Shown one piece after another: positions 32,721 through 64,000 of a DNA stretch of 64,000 bases (position 1 is its first letter; each line of letters begins with the position of its first letter). The stretch is taken from positions 25,190,534-25,254,533 of the forward strand of contig CM068587.1 in the NCBI GenBank assembly GCA_035048485.1, written 5' to 3'. Both the position numbers and the translations under genes were made by a program. The notes beneath the pieces were generated by a model that searched no databases, was not told the origin of the DNA, and saw only the letters and a list, made by a program, of their open reading frames with translations. Source of the DNA: Pteria penguin. Lineage: Eukaryota > Mollusca > Bivalvia > Pterioida > Pteriidae.

Positions 32721-35279
32721 CAAGAGGCCCAAGTGGGCCTATATCGCTCAACTGAGTACCTATATTATCAGTCATGCATGAAGGAAAAATTCATTTATTT
32801 TTGCATTAATTTGACCAAGTCAACACAGATGTTGAAAATATGTCAAATTTTATTTCAGGCTAGAATAAAAAACAACACTTTTTTGCACATCCATTCAGGT
32901 GATTTTGATATTAAGCATTTCCTTTGTCTCTGCAAGAAGTCATTCAGGGCAACAAGTTAGTCATTTTCTTTAGGTGGGGCCTTTTGTTGACTGATTTCAA
33001 GTCTGGGTCATGAACAACAATTGTTTCAAATATTGTCCAGATCTAACTTAAAATTGCCTAATTTCATATGTTGAGTGTTGAGAAACATCTAAAAACTTAT
33101 TTAGATGTGTAAAGAAATGAAAAAAAAAATTTGACCACAGCTGGATTTGAACCGCTACTCTCCATATTTCAATTACCAAGTGGTATATGTACTATTGTGA
33201 GAACTGCTTTTTAGACATGGTGGCATATCTGTTAACCAATTTGGATGAAATTTACCAAATTGATAGAGGACTTTTAGTACTTCATGTATTCCATGTTTCA
33301 TTAAAATCTTTCATGTGGGTATAACAGCAGAAGTGAAAAATGTGATTGAATTGTTCCTATACACCCTCATTTGGAAGTCTTAAAAAATTCATAGAAAATC
33401 CAAAAATTGCGATATTGACAAAATTCTTTCAAAGTAACAATCCTTACCATAATTATGATCACAATAGTCCATAAGAAATCATCATTATCAATTAACTAGG
33501 AAATAAGACACTTTTTTCTGCATTGAATCACCAAGTCCAAAGAAATGTCGAAAAAAATTCTAAAATTTGATTTTGGAAGGGAACCCAAAATGACAATACA
33601 TCTTCACTCATCCCTCTAGATCATTTCTATGCATTCTGTTTGTCTCTGTATACAGCCCGTATGAAAAAGAATATTGCTAAACGAGGGAACTCTTTTGTGA
33701 CCTACTCTTGACTATGGTGGCGCCACCTGTAAAGAGGTCTGGACGAAAACAACAGAATTTGAAGAGGATCATAAGTGACTTATTTCTACCAAGATTTATT
33801 AAAATCCTTCAAACAGTTTTGTAGAAAAAGTTGAAAATGTGAAAAATGGCCAAACCCCCCCCTTTTTTTTTTGGAAGTCTTAAACGTAAAATTCCTAATT
33901 TCATATGTTGAGTGTTGAGAAACATCTAAAAACTTATTTAGATGTGTAAAAAAAAAAAAAATTTTTTTGACCACAGCTGGATTTGAACCGCTACTCTCCA
34001 TATTTCAATTACCTAGTGGTATATGTACCATTGTGAGACCTACTTTTAGACATGGTGGCATTATCTGTTAACCAATTTGGATGATCCGCACAAAAAACAA
34101 AACCTTTGAAAAGGACTATGAGTACTTGCATCCTACCCAGTTTTATCACAATCCTTCAAGTTGTTCTGTAGATCAAGTTGAAGATATAAAAAAATTGTCC
34201 CCCCCCCCCCTTTTCTTGGAAGTCTTAAAAAATTCATAAAAAATTCAAAAATCGAGATATTGAAAAAATTCCTTCACACCAGCATTCCTTACCATAGAAA
34301 TGATTAAATGAAACCAAATGAATGCATCAATGTTTACTAAAAGAAAATAATAACTCTTTAATGCATTAAAATAACAAAGTCCAAAATAAAAATGAAAAAA
34401 CGTCAAAAATTTGATTTCGGAACGGAACCAAAAATAACAACACTTCTTCACACATCCCTCTAGATCATTCCTATGCATTCGGTTTGTCTCTGTATGCCCC
34501 CGGGTCTGAAGAAGAAGTTTGTCAAAGGAGGGTACCCTCTGTGACCTACTTTTGCCTGTGGTGGCGCCACCTATTGATGGATCCTGACAAAGATGACCAC
34601 ATTTGTCGGGGACCTTGAGTACTTGATTGCATGCCAAGTTTCATTGAATTCCAGCAAGTGGTTCTGAAGAAAAGTTCAAACTGTGAAATGTTTACACCAA
34701 TTGTCCCACCCCCCTTTTTCTTGAAAGTCTTAGAAAATTCATAAAAAAATCCAAAAAATAAAATATTGAAAAAATTTCTTCGCAGTAGTATTTCTCATCA
34801 TAAAAATGATCAAATTAAACCAAATTAATGCATCAATGTTTACTAAAAGACAAAAATACTTCTTTTCTGAATTAAAATTACAAATTACAAAAAAACGTAA
34901 AAAAAACGTAAAAAATTCTTTATCGGATTTCAACGATATGAACAAACTTTAGACATACATCCTTCTAGATCACTCAGATGCCATTAGTTTTATAGTCCAT
35001 ACACTGGTTCTGGAGAAGAAGATTTTCAAAGAGGGGTACCCTCTGAGATCTATTTTTAGCAATGGTGGCGCCACCTATTGAGGGATTTATATGAAATGAA
35101 CAAACTTGGTAGAGGACCCCTAGTACTTCATCCACACCAAGTTTCATGCAAATCCTTTAAGCGGTTCTGAAGAAGAAGTTGAAAATGTGAAAAGTTTACG
35201 GACGGACGACAGACGACGGACGGACGACGGACGAAGAGTGATGCCAATAGCTCACTTGAGCCTTTGGCTCAGGTGAGCT
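32721..35279 (-). mobile_element. 2.56-kb AGCTCACCTGAG element, copy B, reverse
   Basis: The reverse counterpart of copy A: starts CAAGAGGCCCAAGTGGGCCT and ends TGAGCCTTTGGCTCAGGTGA. About 2559 bp against 2557 for copy A, with the same block order, so the two form a long inverted repeat around B9D2. Differences are mostly in homopolymer lengths and single bases. No transposase frame. Confidence 0.87.
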
Positions 35280-35509
35280 AACAATACTGCTTAATTGCTG
35301 GGTGGTTTCATTGCCAACCAATTGTACAGGTGACAGTATACTAAAAACTCCAAATAATTTATATGGATCTTTCAAAACTCAAGCTATCATGGGGACCTTG
35401 TGTGATTGTAACAAATTTCAAGAGTATTGAATTAAAGATGAATTATCATAACGTACAATACTAATTATGAGTAAATAACTTGTCTGTTTGTTTGCTTTTT
35501 GTATTAAAT

Positions 35510-35765
35510 CCTTTGCCTGGTGGCTGATGCATTGTAATTTGTACAGAATTTACAATTACTTCTTCATGTAGGCAATGGATGCATCCAAAGTAGTAAACCG
35601 AATTATTTTCAATGTGCCACAACTACCCGGAAATGGGCCTGGGTTTTTACTGTCTCATTCAAAAATTAAGATACCAACAACCCACTAGTGGCAGTGGAAC
35701 CCAAGACCTCTTAGTCACAAGTCTGTGATAGTACTTGGACAGAGGAGGTTTGCAGAGTATTGGAA
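35510..35765 (-). mobile_element. SINE, reverse, strongly diverged
   Basis: Plus strand shows GGTGGCTGATGCATTGTAAT, TTTTTACTGTCTCATTCAAA and CCCAAGACCTCTTAGTCAC, the reverse order of the SINE landmarks. Confidence 0.6.
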
Positions 35766-36427
35766 GAAGAAATTAAGGCACCCTACATTGTACATGTTCC
35801 GAGCTACATCAGCACTAATGGAATGGTATGAAAGACAACAAGTTTGTAAAGGGGTGGTTATTGATAAATAACTGCTTTGCAGAATCTTATTAGATTGACC
35901 CCTTTCTTCTTGTCTAAATTTTATATGACTTCTACGATTGCAATTTTGAAAAAATGACTGAAATTTAAAAAAAAAAATGAAATTAAAATATCAGATTCTT
36001 TGTTGAATTTAGAAATTGATGATAAATCAGATTCCCACAAATATGGCACAAATTGGATAATGGGATTCATATACAGGTAACTTCCAGAATGACAGACATC
36101 TTGGCCTCTAACTGTCTAACACATGATACAGACTATTAATAGTTGTAGGTCCGTTATATAACCAATCACAACTGCCAGTTTCCAGAATTACAATGTGCGA
36201 ATTTTTTCTATGCATTCTGTTTGTCTCCTTCAGGTGATCTACACTGTCATCTGCTTTTGACAAGTTGAAACTTGGTTTTTAGATGATACTGCAGTAGATA
36301 AATTCTATTCTTTTTGATACATAAAAACAAACAAAGGCAAAATAAAAGTGAACCAAGTAAATAGTCAAATGTGTTTTATACTCATACACAAACAAAATGT
36401 ATTTAATATTCTGGCTAAATACTTTAC
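35766..36427. other. Unassigned stretch
   Basis: No exon or repeat family was recognised between the reverse SINE and the candidate B9D2 first exon. Confidence 0.4.
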
Positions 36428-36540
36428 CTGAAAGATATTCTCCGCCGCGCCGACGGGAAAACTGTTTTGTTGACATATAAATAAAGTGAACTCTATCGTA
36501 ATCAATTCGCTACACTGACTATTCGTAAATGGACATATGT
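36428..36540 (-). other. Candidate non-coding first exon of B9D2
   Basis: On the minus strand a locally CpG-rich segment (CGTCGGCGCGGCGG) ends at CTTTCAG followed by the donor GTAAAG (36427-36422). It lies in the right direction to feed the acceptor at 29730. The upper boundary is a guess; a transcript would settle it. Confidence 0.35.
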
Positions 36541-37019
36541 TCGAACACAGTTTTGTCTGTATATTTCATGGTCTCTGGGGTATTTTTCTTTCTCCATTTC
36601 GGCCCGAAATTGGAAGAAGAGGTCCATGACGGACTCAAAATTCTATGTTGGAAATATTTTTTGTAAAAAAAAAACAAGACTGAAATGTTTAGTAATGATA
36701 TGACTAAACCATGGTTGGGTGTATATAAAGGAGAAAACCGTTCTGAGCCGGATCTTGCAACATCAGGTGCTTTTTTGGTGTAAAAAGGGGTATTGTGTGA
36801 GTGCGAAAGATAGAACACAAGTCAAAACATTCACACTTTCTTCATATATAATTTACATATAATAGCACCTAATGTCTTTATATCAATTGAAACTGAGTTA
36901 AATTTCATCCAAAAAATATGTGATGTCAGAATATGTGTAATATGTGATGTCAGAAGTTGTACAGATGTTACTTTTCCTTGGGTTTTAATCATAAAGTTAA
37001 TGTTCGAATAGAACTTTTA

Positions 37020-37175
37020 CCTATTTTACATGGTGTAAGGGGCAATACCGGACAAATGAAGTTTTGCCACATAGATTTGCATCATACTACTGTGACGTCA
37101 CAATCCAAGCATTAACGTCATAATGAAAATTCCGGCAAAATGTGGTTTGTCTGATATTACACCTCCTACATTATT
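37020..37175. mobile_element. MITE related to 11434-11640, with the same CRE-like core
   Basis: Shares TTTTACATGGTGTAAG ends, partly inverted, and the core GTGACGTCACAA (palindrome at 37093-37102), CAAGCATTAACGTCA and TTTGTCTGATATTACACC with the copy in ERO1 intron 1. The inverted ends are more decayed here. Confidence 0.65.
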
Positions 37176-37184
37176 TAAAATACT

Positions 37185-37435
37185 GATAATGCGAACTGGC
37201 ATAGCTCAATGGGTAACGTACATGGTTAATGAAAGAAGGGTCACATGTTTGAGTCCCATTAAGGTGTCCTGTCTTTCAGATGAGACTGAAAATTTAAATC
37301 CTGTGTCAATTAAGTAGATGTTGCACATAGAGAATCCCTTACTGCTTCAGGGAGATTTGCTGGATATGTGATGCATCAGACAGATGCAGTCACCATACAA
37401 GTGAAATAATCTAAGTGTGACTTAAAATAAAATCA
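37185..37435 (+). mobile_element. tRNA-derived SINE upstream of TDP1
   Basis: GGCATAGCTCAATGGGTAACG as A box region, TTTGAGTCCC as B box, TCTTTCAGATGAGACTG, GAATCCCTTACTGCTTCAGG, CATCAGACAGATGCAGTCACC, and an AAATAAAATCAAATC tail. Confidence 0.85.
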
Positions 37436-37656
37436 AATCTACTGATAATTAAAATTCTGAAAAGCTCCAATTCCTTCTTGGTCCATTGAAATACCTTTAT
37501 GTTGTTAAAAGTAAGTTTTGATAAAAGTACTATCCTTAAACCGTCTCATACTTGACCAGAAGAGTTACAGGCTAGTATTATCTCTGGTATATATCATTAT
37601 TTATTATGTATAACTTCATTTTAGATGGGCAGTACAGTGTAAATTGTGGTCCTGAG

Positions 37657-59379
<21,723 letters not shown>

Positions 59380-59940
59380 TGTATTTTGAGAAATTCAGCA
59401 TGAAGGAAATGTGCAGTGTACACCTTAACATGAATAGCAGAAATCAGCACAAAGAGAAACATGTGGTGTCTGTCCTGTTTGGATGGCAGAATTCAACTTG
59501 AAGGGCAAACACATGGTGCCCATCTTATCATGGATGACAAAAAATCATTCTGAAGTGAACAATGAAACTGGTTGAAAGACAAATGACAAAATTCAGCATA
59601 AAATAATCCATTACCAATGTATTTCTTTCGATGAATTTTTCAGGAAAGCTGACATTTTTATACCATGAACACCGCCATAGCACATGAGCGTTAATGAACA
59701 GTGCTAGAACACTAGTAGCTATGTAAAATTATGTCACGTCAATGCAATGTGAAATTAAAGTACTGATGGAAGGTCATTATTGATACAAAACAAGAAAATA
59801 TTCTGTCTGATTTTGTTCTTGTTTCTACTTGTATTAAAACACTTCCTAATTCTTAAAGGATTAGAGGGAGTAGGTCTCTATCCAAATGTGGAATATAAAA
59901 CTTGGTATCACTCAAATAAATACATGCAGCCATGCTGTAT
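59380..59940 (+). other. TDP1: Probable TDP1 3' untranslated region
   Basis: Follows the stop codon. The first AATAAA on the sense strand is at 59915-59920, so a transcript end near 59935-59945 is plausible. Near-repeats of AACATGTGGTGTCC occur at 59359 and 59458. Confidence 0.5.
59915..59920 (+). terminator. Candidate TDP1 polyadenylation signal
   Basis: Canonical AATAAA about 536 bases after the stop codon. No cleavage site was confirmed. Confidence 0.5.
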
Positions 59941-60009
59941 CATGCATCCACACACATAAAAGAGGTATATAGGAATATCTGAAGTTCATTTGTAATGTGT
60001 TACTTAGCT

Positions 60010-60118
60010 TCAATTTTTCGCCACACCAAATGTTATTTATTATCGGCTATTCACTGAACAAAATAAATAGCTGATAATGAATAACGTTTGGTGTGGCGAA
60101 AAATTGAAGCTATGTGTA
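60010..60118. mobile_element. Hairpin MITE, about 48-bp inverted arms
   Basis: AGCTTCAATTTTTCGCCACA and onward is followed, after a 10-base loop, by its reverse complement ending TGTGGCGAAAAATTGAAGCT. Only a few mismatches. Downstream of TDP1. Confidence 0.85.
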
Positions 60119-60639
60119 ACTCAGACAGAATTATTGCATTAATCATTATTAATTGTCAGTACTGGCGTGATATTGATAAAACAGCTTATGAAGACTGAGT
60201 GAAAGATAGATTTTCCCAAATTTATCACAAAGGACATAACATGTAAGGTTGAGGAAGGTATCAAATTGTCAGTGTACAAATCAAATTTACCAGCAATGTG
60301 GATTCATTTCAGCAATATGGAAATAGTTTCATGTCTGAAAAATCCACTTTCGTTTCACAAAATGTTTATAGAAATACTATTGAATGTGGCGGAAGTATAA
60401 GGAATGAATGTCTTATTCTTGGAGTTCGTGGAAAGTGAAGCCAGCTTGCCACATATCTTTATGTAAAACTACAATAATTATTACGAATAACTATGGCAAA
60501 TTAAAAAGTGTAAATTGTAAAGTAGTAGCACTCGGCTTTAAAAAGTGTTGGTACTAAATGTATAACATCCAACTATAAAGTAATTGCTTTAGATGATTAT
60601 ACCATCTATCAAATGTAAAGTGTTGGCATTAGATGTAGC

Positions 60640-60785
60640 AAGAAATGATCAATGTCCACAAACTTTGACCACTTGGTCTTTATCAAGTGGAAAAAAATTA
60701 ACAAAATATAACAATTTTTTTTGTTTCCACTTGATAAAGATCAAGTGGCTGAAAATTTGTGGGCATTGAGTGTTTCTTGTTACTT
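60640..60785. mobile_element. Hairpin MITE with ACTTGATAAAG arms
   Basis: Left arm GCAAGAAATGATCAATGTCC through CTTTATCAAGTGGAAA; right arm TTTCCACTTGATAAAG through GGGCATTGAGTGTTTCTTGT. About 60-bp arms with about ten mismatches around a short AT-rich loop. Confidence 0.82.
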
Positions 60786-60789
60786 ATTG

Positions 60790-61430
60790 AATTCATACTT
60801 CCCTTCGGAGGACTTCTTGTCATGTCTTATCACAGCTATATAGTCAACTATAAAAAATGATGGCATTGGATATGATGTATCCTTTCTATCACCTATAAAG
60901 TGTCGGCACTAGATGTGTAAGTTTATAGTCAACTCATTATGAAATGTTGGCATTAAATGATAGATAACATCTATCAACTATGAAGTGTTGGAACTGGATA
61001 CATAATTATGTTCATCTGTAGAAATTGTCTATCACCTATAAAATGTTGGCACTAGATTTATACCTTTTTTTAAGGTCAACTGTATAAAGATGTTGACATT
61101 AGATGATGTATAACATCTATCAACTAATAAAGTGCTGGCATTCAGTGTACAAAATGTATGGATATATATAGTCTATGGTGTTTAACACCTGTCAGCTATA
61201 GCATGCTGGCACTAAATGTATAACTCAATAATCAACCATATGAAATATTGACATTGGATGGTATCAACTATAAAGTATTGGAACTAGGTGTTCTGCCTTG
61301 TAGTCAATTGTATAAAGTCCTTGCATTGAATAAAGTATACCACCTACCAGGGTATCACCTGTTTACTGTTAGCGCTAAATGTATATCTTTATAGTAAACG
61401 ATAGCCTTGGCACTACATATATAAATTAAG
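60790..61430. repeat. Degenerate tandem repeat, CTATAAAGTGTTGGCACTAGATG family
   Basis: About 14 diverged units of roughly 35-40 bp, each with a form of AACTATAAAGTGTTGGCA then CTAGATGTATA. A few earlier units lie at 60505-60640, interrupted by the hairpin MITE. Confidence 0.8.
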
Positions 61431-62220
61431 GTGTTGGGACTACGGTTGCCAGAGGTTTCGGCCCTTTTCGTGTTCTACCCCAAGAGTTTTCGGCCCTTTT
61501 CATGTTCGACTCCGTTATAAAATGTGTTAATTATACAGGCACGAATAATATTTCTATATTTACTTTTCCGAAAATGAAATTTACTTGTTCGAAATCAAAT
61601 AGAAATAGAGAGTTGTAAATTCGGTTAGGCCTAAAACGATCAAATTCATATTTAATCTTGAATTTCATCAGCAGGAAAATTTCAATAATGTCATTGTGCC
61701 AATTTTGCATATATGAAGATAATGGTCCAAACTAATAACAAGGAACTTACAACTTAGAGTGGTAATGATATTGATAAAAAAAAATAAAAAAAAAAATACC
61801 CCAGGAATCCTGTGTGTCAATGTCTTTTTTTATGCTCCCCCCCCCCCAAAATCGGGGGAGCATGTAGTCGCTGCTGTATCTGTCCGTTCGTCCGTCCGAG
61901 CGCATATCTCCTATACCTTTCATCAGAATTTGATCATACTTCACTAAAATATTATTTAGGTTAACGGCTTTGGCACAAAGGTCAAGGTCACTTATTAATA
62001 AGGTAGCAACGATACACCGTTTGACGGTATATGGTATGTTATATGTCATGATCACTCTAATTGACTAACATCTCATGTTTGCATGTTTTATTAATTTCCT
62101 TTTGTTTAATTCTGTATTATGCAGAATAAAACGAGACATTGTCAGAGACTTGGACCACTTTCAAAGTAGTACTTTGAAAGCAGTGTATGTCTCTGGTCAT
62201 TATAGAATATTTTGAGACTG
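61391..62220. repeat. Right-edge duplicated block, copy 1
   Basis: Begins with TAGTAAACGATAGCCTTGGC, then AAGGTGTTGGGACTACGGTT through to AACGGCTTTGGCACAAAGG (61430-61985), then TATGTTATATGTCATGATCA to a terminal hairpin. Nearly identical to copy 2 at 62419-63117 and 63825-64000. It includes an inverted GCTCCCCC...GGGGGAGC hairpin at 61834-61864 followed by GTCCGTTCGTCCGTCCGAGC. Confidence 0.9.
62138..62198. repeat. Palindrome, AGAGACNTGGACCACTTTCAAAG hairpin
   Basis: GTCAGAGACTTGGACCACTT pairs with the reverse complement GTGTATGTCTCTG across CAAAGTAGTACTTTG. Same motif at 63928-63985 and, shortened, at 14335-14378. Confidence 0.8.
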
Positions 62221-62418
62221 TGAGAAAAATAACAGGATATTGCCGATAATTTCATCTTCTTACGGTAAATTTCTTTTACAAAATCGCAATTCCAACGTGA
62301 ATAGGTAAAGGAAGATAACTAATTTCTCTTCAGCTCTTTCATTTTCGCGGATAGTAGCAAAGCGTGCGCAGGTAGTTAACCCGAAATATCGAGCAGTCGT
62401 CTGTACTATTTCAACTTC

Positions 62419-64000
62419 ATAGTAAACGATAGCCTTGGCACTACATATATAAATTCAAAATCACTATAAATATTTGTTATACATTAATAAGCTAATCAAT
62501 TATTGAATTGATTCTAGCAGTATATTCTCTCTCAATGATAAGGTGTTGGGACTACGGTTGCCAGAGGTTTCGGCCCTTTTCGTGTTCTACCCCAAGAGGT
62601 TTCGGCCCTTTTCATGTTCGACTCCGTTATAAAATGTGTTAATTATACAGGCACGAATAATATTTCTATATTTACTTTTCCGAAAATGAAATTTACTTGT
62701 TCGAAATCAAATAGAAATAGAGAGTTGTAAATTCGGTTAGGCCTAAAACGATCAAATTCATATTTAATCTTGAATTACATCAGCAGGAAAATTTCAGTAA
62801 TGTCATTGTGCCAATTTTGCATATATGAAGATAATGGTCCAAACTAATAACAAGGAACTTACAACTTAGAGTGGTAATGATATTGATAAAAAAAAAATAA
62901 AAAAAAATACCCCAGGAATCCTGTGTGTCAATGTCTTTTTTATGCTCCCCCCCCCAAAAAAAAATCGGGGGAGCATGTAGTCGCTGCTGTATCTGTCCGT
63001 TCGTCCGTCCGAGCGCATATCTCCTATACCTTTCATCAGAATTTGATCATACTTCACTAAAATATTATTTAGGTTAACGGCTTTGGGTCAAAGGTCACTC
63101 AAAGTCATTTCTGAAAGGTCAAGGTCACTTATTAATAAGGGTGCAACGATACACCGTTTGACGGTATATCGCAGTACAGAGGGCTCGGTTCGGTTCACGG
63201 CATGAATAGGTGTGGAAGCGGTACAACAACGGTTCACTCCTGCATTTATTTTACTGAAATATTGTGCATCAAATTTAATTTATATTGCGTCTCTATTTTA
63301 AATACACAATGATTTACACATCCGAAAGTAGTCTAGCTGTATGCTGTAAAGGGATCAGCATTTCTTGAAAGAAAGCCTAAACTGATATGAGTACCTTTTT
63401 GAATATAACGCTTACCACTGTAATATAAAAAAAAACAAAAATGTAATACACCTAATTTTATTTTAAGTTTAAAATTTGTACCGTGATACGTACCGTACCG
63501 TGGACCATGTACCGTGATACGTATCGTATCGTGAGGTACCCGTTTCGTTGCACCCGACTTATTAACTATAACTTAAAATACCATGAAGTACCTTTCATCA
63601 GAAATTTATCATACTCCACCAAACTATTATTTAGGTTAAAGGCTTTTAGACAAAGGTCACTTAAGGTCATTTCTGAAGTGCAACACAATTTTTACTTGTC
63701 CGAATTCGATTTTTACTTGTCCCGGGCTATCGGACTACCGTTAATGTCGAACTCTGTGATTTCGAACATAATTTGGCAGTATCATGTAATTTGTTATGTA
63801 TATTTAGAGATATATATTCACATATAGTATGTTATATGTCATGATCACTCTAATTGACTAACATCTCATATTTGCATATTTTATTAATTTTCTTTTGTTT
63901 TATTCTGTATTATGCAGAATAAAACGAGACATTGTCAGAGACATGGACCACTTTCAAAGTAGTACTTTGAAAGTAGTTTATGTCTCTGGTGATTATAGAA
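62419..64000. repeat. Right-edge duplicated block, copy 2, runs off the window
   Basis: Same segments as copy 1, in the same order, with three differences: about 85 extra bases at 62457-62540, and the hAT-like element plus 63565-63824, present here and missing from copy 1. The last segment (63825-64000) matches 62033-62220 and is cut off by the window edge. Confidence 0.88.
63135..63556. mobile_element. Non-autonomous hAT-like element
   Basis: Left end contains AGGGTGCAACGATAC, right end TTTCGTTGCACCCG, giving inverted GGGTGCAACGA termini. An 8-bp direct repeat ACTTATTA flanks it (63127-63134 and 63557-63564), the size typical of hAT insertions. The interior has repeated ACCGTGATACGTACCGTACC-like motifs and no coding frame. 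About 422 bp. Confidence 0.78.

Larger units (their letters stand above)
36541..37624. promoter_or_regulatory. Shared upstream region of B9D2 and TDP1
   Basis: Divergent region holding the likely promoters of both genes, a CRE-containing MITE (37020-37175) and a SINE (37185-37435). TDP1 coding exon 1 begins with an acceptor ATTTTAG at 37624, so a TDP1 5' exon should also start here. A minus-strand frame at 36519-36818 was not recognised. Confidence 0.4.

Noticed and set aside
36519..36818. 99-codon minus-strand frame upstream of TDP1
   Set aside because: Lies in the shared promoter region, shows no recognisable domain and no convincing splice link to B9D2.

Overview
The window is eukaryotic, AT-rich and full of introns. 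Its genes are broken into short exons with GT-AG junctions, and most of the DNA is intron, minisatellite or transposable-element sequence. The protein families, the frequent ACATGTA motifs, and repeats carrying runs of GTCCGTCCG plus AGGTCAAGGTCAC or AGCTCACCTGAG ends suggest a mollusc, most likely a bivalve. The species is an inference; the window has no species-diagnostic sequence.

Four protein-coding genes were reconstructed exon by exon. (1) ERO1, the ER thiol oxidase, on the minus strand (12163 down to 5265): the seven N-terminal coding exons, with the rest lying beyond the left edge. (2) NDUFAF7, the mitochondrial complex I assembly methyltransferase, plus strand, 13810-23485, nine coding exons, 421 aa. 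(3) B9D2, a ciliary transition-zone protein, minus strand, 29700 down to 26144, three coding exons, 175 aa. (4) TDP1, tyrosyl-DNA phosphodiesterase 1, plus strand, 37657-59379, fourteen coding exons, 695 aa. ERO1/NDUFAF7 and B9D2/TDP1 are head-to-head pairs; NDUFAF7 and B9D2 converge. The three complete models close in frame across every junction. The genes share no pathway; the layout is ordinary housekeeping linkage.

Between and inside the genes lie: a tRNA-derived SINE family (about a dozen copies, three with clear target-site duplications, one inserted into a mariner relic); a second short repeat with GGTTGGTTGGT ends; about 2.5-kb elements with AGCTCACCTGAG ends (two full copies in inverted orientation, others shorter or degraded); two TA-flanked DNA transposons with decayed DDE transposases, both in TDP1 introns; a non-autonomous hAT-like element; several hairpin MITEs; many tandem arrays; and a duplicated block at the right edge.

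The most unusual signals are as follows. Four intronic minisatellites in NDUFAF7 and TDP1 are built from the adjoining exon end plus its splice site, so decoy junctions are repeated in tandem. A perfect PBZ-type (poly(ADP-ribose)-binding) zinc finger sits in the TDP1 N-terminal region. A GC-AG intron splits the catalytic H-x-K of TDP1. A transposon ends about 11 bases before the last NDUFAF7 splice acceptor.
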